Counted from the first letter of the stretch, positions 17,590 through 26,756 are shown. The stretch is 44,514 bases of DNA from Candidatus Colimorpha pelethequi (GCA_018064245.1 JAGHVO010000002.1:1-44514), one strand, 5' to 3'. Numbers and translations are program-made. Notes: generated by a model from the sequence alone, not told the origin.

Positions 17590-18324
17590 TTAAAAGGAAA
17601 TACTCATGTTGATGCCCATTATTGGAGTGTTTGGGTCTGTTGGGAGATAAGTGAATGAGGGCGAGATGTTGATGCTTTCGATGGAGGATTGCATTTGATG
17701 GCACCACAAATCCTTGGTTTTTGCAATATGTACGGCATCTACAATAGAACAGATGTTTATCCCAATGCCAAGGGTGAGAAAACAACCAAATCCCAAAGCG
17801 TAGTCATCTATTTTGTCGTTGCGTTTTGTTGCGGACATAAGAGTGAGGTAGTATTGGACCATAATGTTGCAAGCGAGATTTCCAAAGAAAAATCCTGCGG
17901 CTCTTCCCCATTCGTGTTCGATGGCTTGTCCCAATCCTGGAATGACGAATGATGCAAATCCGCACCATCCTGGCGAATACTTGTCTGAAGAGAAATGTGT
18001 ATAGGTGCTTCGATCAAAAAGATCTTTTATATCCCTGTATTTGGGAATGATGTAAGAACCATTAGTCACGACAGGTTGTGCTTCGGCTCGTTCTACAAAA
18101 GTTTCTTTTTCTCCGTTTTGATATCTTATGGAAGAAATGACATGAGTGGGAAGAATGAAAATTGGCCCATCTGGATTTGAAAACTTCTTGTATTTGATTT
18201 CAGAAGGCGATACTTCGATGATTTTTGCTTCAATCGCTGTTCCGTCTTTTTTTGTGATAATGTCTTGCGCCAATAAGTACGAAGGCGTTAGACAAATGAA
18301 TAAAAGCAAAAGATATTGTTTCAT
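17590..18324 (-). CDS. exported envelope protein with PGLGQ motif, unknown function
   Basis: 244 residues with a signal peptide (residues 1-19, ending LLAQ). Residues 20-75 form a beta-rich module (IITKKDGTAIEAKIIEV..IKYKKFSNPDGP..ISSIRYQNGE) that recurs in many Bacteroidetes envelope proteins. Near residue 125 comes VIPGLGQ, followed by two hydrophobic stretches (about 140-165 and 180-205). This resembles the DUF5683-like arrangement of a PGLGQ turn plus membrane hairpins. The last 30 residues are beta-rich and end in aromatic-hydrophobic alternation. No enzymatic residues are evident. It is a single gene, with a terminator on its 3' side and 460 bases of non-coding DNA upstream. Confidence 0.7.
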   Translation of the reverse strand: MKQYLLLLFICLTPSYLLAQDIITKKDGTAIEAKIIEVSPSEIKYKKFSNPDGPIFILPTHVISSIRYQNGEKETFVERAEAQPVVTNGSYIIPKYRDIKDLFDRSTYTHFSSDKYSPGWCGFASFVIPGLGQAIEHEWGRAAGFFFGNLACNIMVQYYLTLMSATKRNDKIDDYALGFGCFLTLGIGINICSIVDAVHIAKTKDLWCHQMQSSIESINISPSFTYLPTDPNTPIMGINMSISF

Positions 18325-18787
18325 AATGGTTCCCTATTTCGTGTCGGGAACAACGTTTGATGTTTGGCTCGAAACAATGGTGGGTTAAAATTAAGAAAGT
18401 GGAGCCGTTCCATATCACCTTATTTTTGCATGTAGGGTCTGGACTCCCAAAAGTAAGAAATAAAGGATATCTGAATTGCCCCACTGAATGATATTCGAAA
18501 CACGAATACATCAATGGAAGCGTTCATTTCGCCCTTATTCTCATACTTTTATGAATTGTCCAGATTCACATGCAAGGAATAATGCCAAATGCACTTTCTT
18601 GCCAAACCATACCTTTCGGTTTGACTTTGCAAAAATACTAATAAATTTGAAAATATCGTCTTTGTGGAATAAAAATTAAGGTTTGATGTTGGTATCTATC
18701 CTCGGATAATTGACGTTAGAAACGTGTTGTGGGTGTTGTAAAAAAAACGTAATTTTGCATTTTTAAAACTTCCATAAATCCTACTCA
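18325..18787. other. 463-base intergenic region between divergent genes
   Basis: No convincing gene is present. Minus-strand boxes TACTTTTG (18448-18455) and TATTTTTG (18630-18637) could serve the gene at 18324, but neither has a good -33 partner. If the farther one is used, the leader is about 300 bases. The plus-strand promoter of the LRR gene lies at the right end. Confidence 0.5.
18727..18757 (+). promoter_or_regulatory. promoter of the LRR lipoprotein gene
   Basis: TTG (18727-18729), 20 bases, then TAATTTTG (18750-18757). This is a full match in sequence and spacing, with an expected leader of about 27 bases. Confidence 0.75.
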
Positions 18788-20323
18788 ATGAAAAGGACAT
18801 TCTTGTTGATAATTATGACGTTGGCTGTCTTGTTGACGTCATCCTGCCAGAAAGAAGAACTAGGCCGCATTCTAACCGCCACCATCGAACAGTATGAACA
18901 CGACGCCAAGGCCTATATCAACAACGACTACTACGCTTGTTGGGAAGGGGGCGACACCGTCGCCCTCAACGGTGAGAAATACCCCGTCAGCGTAAATGCT
19001 GAGAGCGGCTCCGCTACTATTGTGGGCGCCGAAAGCCTCTTGGGCAACCTTACCGCCTTCTACCCAGCCAACTTGATAGGGCTGGACATGGCCACCGTCA
19101 CCCTCCCCAATGTTCAGCACTATGCTACGCGAGACGGTCACCAGGTGGTCCAATCTCCCATGGCAGCCTACTGCTCAGCAGGAGGTACTGAGCTTAAGTT
19201 CCGCAATCTTTGCGCTTTGCTCAAAGTCACACTTCCCACCATGGCAGAGTCGGAGGTGGTGTACATCGTGGTCAGAGGCAACAAGGGCCAGCCACTGAGC
19301 GGAACGGCTCAACTTCGTATCAGCGAGGGTCTTCCCAAGCTTTCTTCTTTCAGCAATGGCTGCGACAGCATTATACTGGACAACATCCATGTGGCGCTTA
19401 CCGAGAGTAGGTCGTTCTATATCGTGGTACCTGCCAACTCAAGTTTTTCCGAAATGACAGTAAGTGTCGCGCTGCGCAAGTCGGATAACAGTTTCCACAT
19501 CCACAGAAAGTACAACGACATTTTCGACAAGGTTTTAGAGCGCAACCATATTGGCGCCTTCGCCTACAACCTGGATGGAGACACCTTGGTTTATCCCCCT
19601 TGGCAAGTGCTGACCTATACCACCAACGATGGCAACAGCATCACCCCCAATAGCCCTACCAGAGTTGTCTATCAAGAATACGGATATATTGTCTATGCCG
19701 CGAAGCCGAGTTTTTCCGAGAGGGCTTTTAGAAACTTTACAACGCTCACCTCAGTCATGATGCCCGATAGTGTGGCAACAATTGGAAGCGAGGTGTTTTC
19801 CGGCTGTTCCAACCTCCAATCCGTCACACTTCCGTCACACCTGAAATTTTTACCTCAGTATGCTTTTAGTGGTTGCACCAGTCTTACATCCGTCACCCTG
19901 CCGTCGAATATGACAGGAATGGGGGATGGCGCTTTTTACAATTGCAGCAGCCTCCAATCCATCACCCTGCCATCGGGCTTGACTCGAATCGATAATCATC
20001 TTTTCAGAGGTTGTTCCGGCCTCACCAGCATTACCTTGCCTGATGGTATCACTTGGATAGGGGAATCTGCGTTTATGGATTGCAGCAGCCTCGGCAGCAT
20101 TACCTTGCCCAGCGGTGTCACCTCGATAGGTGTATCCTCGTTTATGAATTGCAGCGGCCTCAGCCGAGTGAACTGTTACGCCATAACCCCTCCTACTTTA
20201 GGAGCCAACGCCTTCTTGGGCATCTCTTCGCAGGCGGAGCTTCATGTTCCTGGAGGTTGTAGAAATGATTATAATATAGATCCTTGGAATATATACTTTT
20301 ATTTCATTTCCGGAGACCTTTAA
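18788..20323 (+). CDS. BspA-like leucine-rich-repeat surface lipoprotein
   Basis: 511 residues. The signal peptide ends in a lipobox, LLTSSC, followed by QKEE, close to the acidic export signal that sends Bacteroidetes lipoproteins to the outer face of the outer membrane. Residues 25-270 are a beta-rich region resembling fimbrillin/Mfa-like N-domains. Residues 310-470 are LRR_5 repeats of the BspA/Treponema type, visible as repeated GCSNLQSVTLPS, CTSLTSVTLPS and CSSLQSITLPS. Such proteins bind host or partner-cell ligands; nothing here tells which. It stands alone with its own promoter. The repeats differ enough to argue against very recent expansion. Confidence 0.85.
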   Translation: MKRTFLLIIMTLAVLLTSSCQKEELGRILTATIEQYEHDAKAYINNDYYACWEGGDTVALNGEKYPVSVNAESGSATIVGAESLLGNLTAFYPANLIGLDMATVTLPNVQHYATRDGHQVVQSPMAAYCSAGGTELKFRNLCALLKVTLPTMAESEVVYIVVRGNKGQPLSGTAQLRISEGLPKLSSFSNGCDSIILDNIHVALTESRSFYIVVPANSSFSEMTVSVALRKSDNSFHIHRKYNDIFDKVLERNHIGAFAYNLDGDTLVYPPWQVLTYTTNDGNSITPNSPTRVVYQEYGYIVYAAKPSFSERAFRNFTTLTSVMMPDSVATIGSEVFSGCSNLQSVTLPSHLKFLPQYAFSGCTSLTSVTLPSNMTGMGDGAFYNCSSLQSITLPSGLTRIDNHLFRGCSGLTSITLPDGITWIGESAFMDCSSLGSITLPSGVTSIGVSSFMNCSGLSRVNCYAITPPTLGANAFLGISSQAELHVPGGCRNDYNIDPWNIYFYFISGDL

Positions 20324-20543
20324 AGCAGGATAAAGCAAAACGATAACAACGACAATAATAGCATGAAATTATTGTTGCGCAAATATTAATCGCAGATTTG
20401 TATGAGTGTGATAAATCGGTCGCAAGAAAGATGAAAAAACTTCAGCACGATAGTGGAACTTTTGTTTTTAACGCAGATGTGTAAGGCTTTTTCTTGCGAG
20501 CGAGTCCTTGACATAATTTTCATTCTTCGTCATCACGCCATCG

Positions 20544-20612
20544 GAAATATTGCCAAATGCCGGAACGAAATGTTGCCAAATGCCGGAACGAAATATTGCC
20601 AAATGCCGGAAC
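20544..20612 (+). repeat. three tandem 23-bp repeats upstream of a DUF4143 ATPase
   Basis: The unit GAAATATTGCCAAATGCCGGAAC occupies 20544-20566, 20567-20589 and 20590-20612. The only difference is A to G in the sixth base of the middle copy. The repeats end 38 bases before the -7 box, a position suited to regulator binding. Confidence 0.9.
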
Positions 20613-20650
20613 GGTTTTTGAAAATTCTTTCGTAATTCAATATTTTTTAG

Positions 20651-20658
20651 TATTTTTG
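20651..20658 (+). promoter_or_regulatory. -7 element of the DUF4143 ATPase gene
   Basis: TATTTTTG. The -33 side is imperfect (TTTC around 20628; a good TTTG at 20617 is 30 bases away), so an activator bound at the tandem 23-mers may compensate. Confidence 0.55.
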
Positions 20659-20681
20659 CAATTTGAAAAAATACTATAGAA

Positions 20682-21977
20682 ATGGACGATTATAGGTATA
20701 GAATTGCTGATCAAATGCTTCTCGATTTATTGGATGCTTGCGGTTGCGTTTTGATAGAGGGAAGCAAGTGGTGTGGGAAGACTACAACGGCAGAAATGGC
20801 TGCCGGTAGTGTGGTGTATATGGCAGATCCCCAAGAAGGAGCTCGCAATATAACCTTGGCAAAAACTTCTCCAAGATATTTGCTTCAAGGTAAAGCACCA
20901 CGCCTCATAGATGAGTGGCAAGTGGTTCCTACATTGTGGGATTCTATTCGTGGCGAGGTGGATCATAGGCGGAAATTGGGGCAGTTTATTATTACTGGTT
21001 CCGCTGTTCCTGCCGATAGGCATGAAATAATCCATTCTGGTACGGGTCGCATAACGTCTCTTTTGATGCGTCCGATGTCGCTTTGGGAATCGGGCGACAG
21101 CTCCGGCAAAGTAAGCCTGGAGTCGCTTTTCAATGTTCCAGAGCAATTGACGGCGGAAAGTGATATCGATATTGAGCAATTGGCTTACTTGATTTGCCGT
21201 GGTGGTTGGCCGATGGCATCTATGATGTCAAATAAGAAATCTGCACTAAAACAAGCGGTAATCTACTATAATGGAATTGTCGGCAAGGACGATGGGTCTG
21301 GTTCTGATATTTCAAGGGCTGACGGTGTGCGAAGAAATCCCGAGAGGGTGAAAAGGCTGATGAGAAGTTTGAGCCGTCACCAAGGAACGCAAGCCTCGTT
21401 GACTACGATATTGGAAGATATCAAAGTGAATGATGAGTTGGCGATAAACGAAGAGACTATTTCGTCCTATATAATTGCGTTGAAAAAAATCTTTGTCGTT
21501 GAGGATATGCCTGCCTGGAACCCTTCATTGAGGAGCAAGACGGCAATCAGAACTTCTGATACCAGGTATTTCGTGGATCCGAGTGTCGCTGTAGCTGCAT
21601 TGCGATTGGGACCCCAGGATCTTATTAACGATTTGGAAACGTGCGGCCTTTTGTTCGAGACTTTGGCTGTCAGGGATTTGAGGGTTTATGCTGATGCATT
21701 GGACGGGTCGGTGTATCACTATCGCGACAGGAATGGTTTGGAATGTGATGCCGTGGTCCATTTGGAAAATGGGAAATATGGTCTTGTGGAAATCAAGTTG
21801 GGCGGTGAGGATGCAATTTCCAGTGGTGCGAAGACTTTGAAAACACTATCAGGCAAGATTGATACTACACGAATGCCTGCACCCTCGTTTTTGATGGTGC
21901 TTGTTGGTGTGGGAAAATATGCCTATCGCCGAGAAGATGGTGTCTATGTGGTGCCGATGGGCGCGTTAAGACCTTGA
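20682..21977 (+). CDS. AAA-type ATPase with DUF4143 domain
   Basis: 431 residues. The N-terminal AAA_14-type domain has Walker A GSKWCGKTTT (residues 27-36), Walker B RLIDEWQ and sensor-like FIITGSA. The C-terminal DUF4143 domain (about 195-420) includes the nuclease-like pattern D..VHLENGKYGLVEIKLGG, which resembles a restriction-type E-x-K core. The family is very common and multicopy in Bacteroidetes, Actinobacteria and archaea, and its role is unresolved. The protein is cytoplasmic, with no signal or membrane segment. It stands alone, with tandem 23-mers upstream. Confidence 0.85.
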   Translation: MDDYRYRIADQMLLDLLDACGCVLIEGSKWCGKTTTAEMAAGSVVYMADPQEGARNITLAKTSPRYLLQGKAPRLIDEWQVVPTLWDSIRGEVDHRRKLGQFIITGSAVPADRHEIIHSGTGRITSLLMRPMSLWESGDSSGKVSLESLFNVPEQLTAESDIDIEQLAYLICRGGWPMASMMSNKKSALKQAVIYYNGIVGKDDGSGSDISRADGVRRNPERVKRLMRSLSRHQGTQASLTTILEDIKVNDELAINEETISSYIIALKKIFVVEDMPAWNPSLRSKTAIRTSDTRYFVDPSVAVAALRLGPQDLINDLETCGLLFETLAVRDLRVYADALDGSVYHYRDRNGLECDAVVHLENGKYGLVEIKLGGEDAISSGAKTLKTLSGKIDTTRMPAPSFLMVLVGVGKYAYRREDGVYVVPMGALRP

Positions 21978-21991
21978 TGGGATAATGGAAA

Positions 21992-22168
21992 TCATTGCTT
22001 GTTTCTGTTTTGTTTGTCAAGCATGATCACTGAGGCAATAAGACCTAATGTCGCAATAATCTGGGACAGGTAGATGATGCCTTTGTTGTCGCTTACGATT
22101 CCAACGACCACGAGGACTACGACAATAATTACCCCCGCCCAAATGATTGTGCTTTTTTTGTTTTTCAT
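21992..22168 (-). CDS. 58-residue membrane protein with two predicted helices
   Basis: The frame starts at ATG 22168 and reads MKNKKSTIIWAGV, then a hydrophobic Val/Ile run to about residue 25. A polar turn SDNKG follows, then a second hydrophobic stretch (IIYLSQIIATLGLIASVIML), then DKQNRNKQ and stop. Basic residues at both ends with two hydrophobic cores is a normal small membrane-protein layout, with both ends predicted inside. It is too short for many gene finders. It lies downstream of the GH18 gene only in map order: both are on the minus strand, but transcription runs from GH18 toward it with a 70-base gap. It could therefore be the last gene of that unit. Function is unknown. Confidence 0.65.
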   Translation of the reverse strand: MKNKKSTIIWAGVIIVVVLVVVGIVSDNKGIIYLSQIIATLGLIASVIMLDKQNRNKQ

Positions 22169-22238
22169 TGAATTTGTTTTATGATGATTGTTTTATAAAT
22201 AAGACAGTCAAGTGTGTTTGTGAGAATAGTCTTGTGTA

Positions 22239-23264
22239 TTATTCACTTGGAGGATTTAAGGTATAATAAACCGTTCGGCGAAGGTCCCCATTGGCGTTGT
22301 CTCCGTCGTAGGACCAGTACATGGCGCCATGAAGTCCTTTCTCAAGAATGTACCGACACTTGATCTCCAGTGAACGCAGGTCTTCGTAACTGAATGCCAT
22401 GCTTCCATCGCGGTCATCGGTCATGTAGGGAACCATCGCCTGCGCATCCCAATGGTAGGTGTAGCCTTTCCAGTTGCGGACTGTCGTGAGGTCTTCCACC
22501 TTGGGATGGTTGGGTACGCCATGACCATAGAATGCCAAGCCCAATAGTAGCTTTTTGGGAGGTATGCCGGCGGCGAGATGTGCTCTCACGGCGCTGTCGG
22601 CTGTGACGTTCTTCACCAAAGGCGAGTTGTAGAGTGGAGTGTTGTGATAGGGAGGTCGCCCCATGTCGTAAGCCATGATGTTGATGAAATCCACATAGGG
22701 ATCTACGGCGGCAAAGTCGATGTACAAAGCTGTGCAGATGGTGGCTTGGGTAAGCAGTTTGTCGGGACCGATGGCGGTACGAATGTCGCGCATCAAAAGG
22801 GTGTAGTTGCGAGTGTCGTCGGGCGAGGAACTGATGCCTGCTTCCGACGAGGTGGGATATTCCCAGTCCATGTCAATGCCGTCGAGGTCGAATTCGTCAA
22901 CCAGCCGCTTGCAGTCGGCTGCGAAACGCAATCGCCGCAAAGAGTCGGATGCCATTTCGCTGAAACCACCAGCCGTCCAGCCTCCAATGGAAAGCAACAC
23001 TTTCAATCCAGGATGAGCTTCTGGCGACTGCCGTAGGGCGCAAATCTTTCTTAATCGCTCGGGATGTTGCACAATCACCCCGTCGAATGTCTCGTTTACG
23101 TTGCCGAAGGCGTAGTTGATTTGCGTGATGTATTTGCCGTCGGGCATCTCGGTTGTCCACGAGCAGACGTAAGCTACTACAGGTATTTCTTTGGGTTGGG
23201 CAATGCAGGACATTGATAGCAGGAAAATCAGTAGTATGGATGCTGTCGTGACAATGTTTTTCAT
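22239..23264 (-). CDS. glycoside hydrolase family 18 (chitinase / endo-N-acetylglucosaminidase-like)
   Basis: 341 residues with a signal sequence (about 1-22); a Cys after LSMS may be a non-ideal lipobox. The GH18 barrel motifs are present: LSIGGW near residue 90 and the catalytic DGIDMDWEYP near residue 130 with its Glu intact. The later substrate-side motifs MAYDMGRPPY and LGLAFYGHG follow, ending with MYWSYDGD. The family cleaves beta-1,4 GlcNAc bonds in chitin or the chitobiose core of N-glycans by substrate-assisted catalysis. The short, single-domain form lacks binding modules. It sits downstream of two secreted peptidases on the same strand, with a 12-base gap from the S8 gene. A shared role in degrading glycoprotein is plausible. 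Confidence 0.88.
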   Translation of the reverse strand: MKNIVTTASILLIFLLSMSCIAQPKEIPVVAYVCSWTTEMPDGKYITQINYAFGNVNETFDGVIVQHPERLRKICALRQSPEAHPGLKVLLSIGGWTAGGFSEMASDSLRRLRFAADCKRLVDEFDLDGIDMDWEYPTSSEAGISSSPDDTRNYTLLMRDIRTAIGPDKLLTQATICTALYIDFAAVDPYVDFINIMAYDMGRPPYHNTPLYNSPLVKNVTADSAVRAHLAAGIPPKKLLLGLAFYGHGVPNHPKVEDLTTVRNWKGYTYHWDAQAMVPYMTDDRDGSMAFSYEDLRSLEIKCRYILEKGLHGAMYWSYDGDNANGDLRRTVYYTLNPPSE

Positions 23265-23276
23265 GATGGTCGTGAC

Positions 23277-24899
23277 TTATTGACGAATGAGTTTCATTGT
23301 GTTAACTCTTTGCTCGGAGGTTATGCGGATAAGGTAGAAACCTTTCGGAAGACTGTTTAAAGTAGTTTGTAAAGCGTTGTTTCCATAGCGGTCGTGGATG
23401 ATGGTCCGCCCCATTGCATCAAATATGGAAACGTACGCATTGGCGTCATCTACAAAAAGTTGTACCATTCCGTGCGATGGATTGGGGTAGAGGGAACAAT
23501 GCAATTCATCAACTGTTGTGAGGGAAACATTCGTGCCTTCCAAGGCTTTTCCAAAATCAGGGATTCCGTAGCCGTAATGGTTGTTTGGAGCGTCGGCGTG
23601 GTCGCCCCAGCTGCGCACGTTGTCGCGCAATTGTGCAGGTGTCCAGTCGGGATATTTCTGCCAGAGGCACGCCATCATGCCTGCGGCAATGGGACAAGAA
23701 AACGAAGTGCCGTTCAAACTTTGAATTCCGTTTGCCACCGAAGCGGTTCTTACGTCCATTCCCATAGCGCAGATGTCGGGTTTGATGCGATCGTCGTAAG
23801 TGGGCCCTCGTGACGAAAAATAGGCATAGTCTCCGAATTCATCTACCGCGCCGATGGTCAACACTGCTTCAGCGTCGGCAGGGATGTTGAGGTGCTGCGG
23901 AATTGAATTTCCGTCGTTTCCAGCCGAATTTACAATCAACATACCTTTGTTGGAGGCGATGGTGGCGGCTTGCGACATAGGTGTTCGTGAACCGTTGAGC
24001 ATGAATGGAGTGAGGTCGAACTGTGAATCGTCGAAATAGTAATAGCCTAGCGAAGTGCTCACAATGTCGGCCCCCATGCTGTCGAGATACTCCACGGCGG
24101 CTATCCAGTTGTATTCTTCCAAGGGAGATTCGTGAATCATGTCTTCGGTGCGACAAAGGATGTAGGAGGCTTTGGGTGCGGTTCCAACGTAACATCCAGG
24201 AATGTAGGATGCAAGGTTTGAAAGTACGCTTGTGCCATGGTCGTGTAGGTCGAACGTGTCGGCAAGATGTGGCCAAACAAAATCCCTGCGGGCGATCAGT
24301 CTGCCGTCGTTGCGCAGCGAATCGAAAAGTACCAAAGTGTCGATTCCAGGAAATCCCACATCGCAAACACCAATCAGCATACCTTCGCCTTGAAAACCTT
24401 CGCGATGCAATCCAATGCCGTTGAGCTGCGAAATTTGTCTGATTCCCAAACCGTAATAGGATTCGCTGTAAAGAGTGTCGTAGGCAGGTCTTGGCATTCG
24501 CCATCCGGAACTGAATCTGCCTCCAAACTGAAAAGGACCTTCGATGTAGTAGCAAGTCGCTTCCGCAACGAACGGAAATCGGCTCCAGTCCGAAATGTTG
24601 CTATCGGCGTCCACCGAGGCGCAGTTTTTCCATTTGGAGCAGTTGCGCACCACAAATCCCGCCTCTCTCAATTGCTGCAAATAGTATGGGTTGACAGGCA
24701 GGTCGAGGCTGTCGATACTGATGTTTTGTCGTGCACGGCGTTCCAAGGCTCTTGTACTCAGGTATTCAGAGGGGTTGTCGAGTGTGTATCCCGATCCGTT
24801 TTTGTCGGTAAAACGCACAACGTATTTGTAGGTCTGCTGCGCAGAGGCGTAACAGGTGAAGACAAAAATCAGTGCAAAAGCCAGGAGTTTTTTATGCAT
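23277..24899 (-). CDS. secreted S8 subtilisin-like peptidase with T9SS sorting domain
   Basis: I start at the ATG at 24899, giving a signal peptide that ends CYASAQ; the earlier ATG adds ten residues of non-signal sequence. 540 residues. An N-terminal pro-region covers about 20-150. The catalytic triad is Asp in GVCDVGFPG, His in HDHGTSVLS and Ser in GTSFSCPIAAG, with the oxyanion Asn in NSAGNDGN. The last 75 residues form a type IX secretion type-A domain (SLYPNPSHG..VSIFDAMGR..LPKGFYLIRI). The enzyme is therefore expected to be released or surface-anchored after crossing the outer membrane. It follows the C10 peptidase gene after 45 bases and precedes GH18, which suggests one secreted-hydrolase unit. 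Confidence 0.9.
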   Translation of the reverse strand: MHKKLLAFALIFVFTCYASAQQTYKYVVRFTDKNGSGYTLDNPSEYLSTRALERRARQNISIDSLDLPVNPYYLQQLREAGFVVRNCSKWKNCASVDADSNISDWSRFPFVAEATCYYIEGPFQFGGRFSSGWRMPRPAYDTLYSESYYGLGIRQISQLNGIGLHREGFQGEGMLIGVCDVGFPGIDTLVLFDSLRNDGRLIARRDFVWPHLADTFDLHDHGTSVLSNLASYIPGCYVGTAPKASYILCRTEDMIHESPLEEYNWIAAVEYLDSMGADIVSTSLGYYYFDDSQFDLTPFMLNGSRTPMSQAATIASNKGMLIVNSAGNDGNSIPQHLNIPADAEAVLTIGAVDEFGDYAYFSSRGPTYDDRIKPDICAMGMDVRTASVANGIQSLNGTSFSCPIAAGMMACLWQKYPDWTPAQLRDNVRSWGDHADAPNNHYGYGIPDFGKALEGTNVSLTTVDELHCSLYPNPSHGMVQLFVDDANAYVSIFDAMGRTIIHDRYGNNALQTTLNSLPKGFYLIRITSEQRVNTMKLIRQ

Positions 24900-24944
24900 A
24901 AGAAACGTGAAATAAAATGAAAAGTGCAATCACTATTCACTGCT

Positions 24945-26729
24945 TTACCACACGACGACCTTTCTTGTCGTGCTGTCGGCTTTCACAATGTAGATGCCTT
25001 TCGCGGGAAGCGTAAAAGAGCAGTTACTTCCGTGTCCACGACACACCACACGACCCATCATGTCGCACACGGCCATTTCCACGGGGCGGTTGGCTGAAAC
25101 CTTTACGTTGAGTCCTTGCGTTGCGATATTGATTTCTGGGGTGTTGTTGATGGTAGGCACGGAAATATTTCCGTAGCAGAAGTTTGCGTTGTTGTTGGCG
25201 TCGAATCCCGCAACGGGAAGGAGGTGGTTGGTGTCTTTGCCGCACATCACCACGGCGCGGTAGCAACCTTCGCCTACTTCCAAGGAGGAAATGTTGGTCT
25301 CGGAAAGTGTGCCGCCAACAGCACAGCTGCCTGATTCGGGCTCTTTGAGCCATCCCAAGAACGTGCTGTCGGAAGCGTAGCAAGCCACGCCGACAAACCC
25401 GTCAAAGGTGGAGTCGCCGTCGTTTGTGATTGCGATGCTGTATTGAACAGGACTTGTGGTGCTTTCTGAAAAATTGTTGACGGTTGTTGCGGTAAGGTCG
25501 GCGGTCATTTTTAGGTGACTCCAAGCAGGTTCCAATCCAATGATTGCACCTTGTCGGTCGTTGAAAGTGCCAGCTTGAGTGCCGTTGGGATTCAGCGCCG
25601 AGATGGGGAAATAACCGTTGCAAGATCCGCCCCAACCCCAGTTTACGTGGAAGTTGCCAGCCCCGTTGTAGCCATCGAATACGAATGCGTGTCCAGAGAT
25701 GCAAGCGCCAGTCTCGTCAAACTCAAATCCACCGTAGGGAATCGGGTGTCCAGATGTGAGTGTCTCTTTCAGCATCTCAACCCACACGCTGTCGTCGTAT
25801 TCTTGCCGTAAGGCGGCTTCGTCCCAACGATAGTTGAAATAACGAGGAATGGCGTTTTCGGAGGCAATTTCTGTCGAAAGTCCCAGTGAAGGGTCGAAAG
25901 TTACGTTTTCGTTCAGCATATAGGCTCCGCTGCCGTTGGCGCTGTAGCTCATGTCCAAAGCCACGCCTACATGGTAGAGTAATGTTGCGGTGGCGTTTAT
26001 GCATCCTGCGCTGGTGCGCGAACTGATGTAGGTGGGCATCGAGTCCCATTCATAGACGGTGTTGGCGAAATCGGCGCTCAGCGTGCCGAACGCCCAAGAA
26101 GGATTGGCAATAGAGCCTTCATAGGTGTAGGAATGAGAACCGTAGCCGTGGGTGGGATAGGCCCATTTATACATCACCTGTCCGATGGCTGTTGCCAAGC
26201 AGCCCGTAGGCGTGTGATCCCTGGTGCGGGCGTCAACAGGACAAAGGTCGTTGTATTTTGGAGATTGATTCCATCTGCAGGTAAGCAGCGGCTCGACGGA
26301 ATAGTCAGCCTTGGCGGCGATGTAATCTCCATTGATGAGCGCCGTCCACATTTGCTGAACCTGAGCGTCGGCTGTGCGTTTTTGATCTTTCGCTGCGCGT
26401 ATTTCTCGAATGAAACCGTTCAACCAATAGCGTGCTTCTGGAGATACGTTCGTTGGGTCGAAAGTGTCTTCGTCGGAGAATCCCAAAATAGGCCAAGCGA
26501 GGTCGTCTTTTGCTACAATCACAAATCCGGTTCCCTCTTGGGCCACAAAGAGATACATCTCCTCAAGTCCGGCCGTTGCGGAACATTCGGAGAATGAGAC
26601 GGACGCTTTTGTGCCGGTTTGTTGTTGCCAATAGTTTGATGCAACTGTCAAGGCTGTGTTTTGCGAAACGGGTTTTGCCGCAACCATTGCGGTGGCTAAC
26701 AACATCAGACTGAAGAAGATGTTTTTCAT
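24945..26729 (-). CDS. secreted C10 (streptopain-like) cysteine peptidase with T9SS sorting domain
   Basis: 594 residues. The signal peptide (1-18) is followed by a pro-region with the Spi-type inhibitory fold (about 20-140). The catalytic Cys lies in TPTGCLATAIGQVMYKW and the catalytic His in SGHAFVFDGYN. The WGWGGSCNGYF loop is typical of C10 enzymes such as SpeB and the Prevotella/Porphyromonas relatives. A beta domain spans about 415-520. The C-terminus is a T9SS type-A domain (VEMAVCDMMGRVVCRG..LPAKGIYIVKA). It is secreted as a zymogen. No close promoter is seen in the 80 bases before the gene, which hold the purL terminator, so some read-through may occur. Heptamers AATCACT and ATTCACT lie at 24928-24941, just past its stop. 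Confidence 0.9.
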   Translation of the reverse strand: MKNIFFSLMLLATAMVAAKPVSQNTALTVASNYWQQQTGTKASVSFSECSATAGLEEMYLFVAQEGTGFVIVAKDDLAWPILGFSDEDTFDPTNVSPEARYWLNGFIREIRAAKDQKRTADAQVQQMWTALINGDYIAAKADYSVEPLLTCRWNQSPKYNDLCPVDARTRDHTPTGCLATAIGQVMYKWAYPTHGYGSHSYTYEGSIANPSWAFGTLSADFANTVYEWDSMPTYISSRTSAGCINATATLLYHVGVALDMSYSANGSGAYMLNENVTFDPSLGLSTEIASENAIPRYFNYRWDEAALRQEYDDSVWVEMLKETLTSGHPIPYGGFEFDETGACISGHAFVFDGYNGAGNFHVNWGWGGSCNGYFPISALNPNGTQAGTFNDRQGAIIGLEPAWSHLKMTADLTATTVNNFSESTTSPVQYSIAITNDGDSTFDGFVGVACYASDSTFLGWLKEPESGSCAVGGTLSETNISSLEVGEGCYRAVVMCGKDTNHLLPVAGFDANNNANFCYGNISVPTINNTPEINIATQGLNVKVSANRPVEMAVCDMMGRVVCRGHGSNCSFTLPAKGIYIVKADSTTRKVVVW

Positions 26730-26756
26730 AGGGATGAATCTTAATTGTGAAAAGAC

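Larger units (their letters stand above)
20324..20681. other. 358-base intergenic region upstream of the ATPase gene
   Basis: The first 200 bases are AT-rich with no supported gene. The second part holds three tandem 23-mers and then a promoter. A plus-strand frame of 60 codons at 20453 has no coding character and runs through the repeats. Confidence 0.5.

Noticed and set aside
20453-20635. A 60-codon plus-strand frame upstream of the DUF4143 gene
   Set aside because: It runs through the three tandem 23-mers, which explain the sequence better, and it has no coding features.
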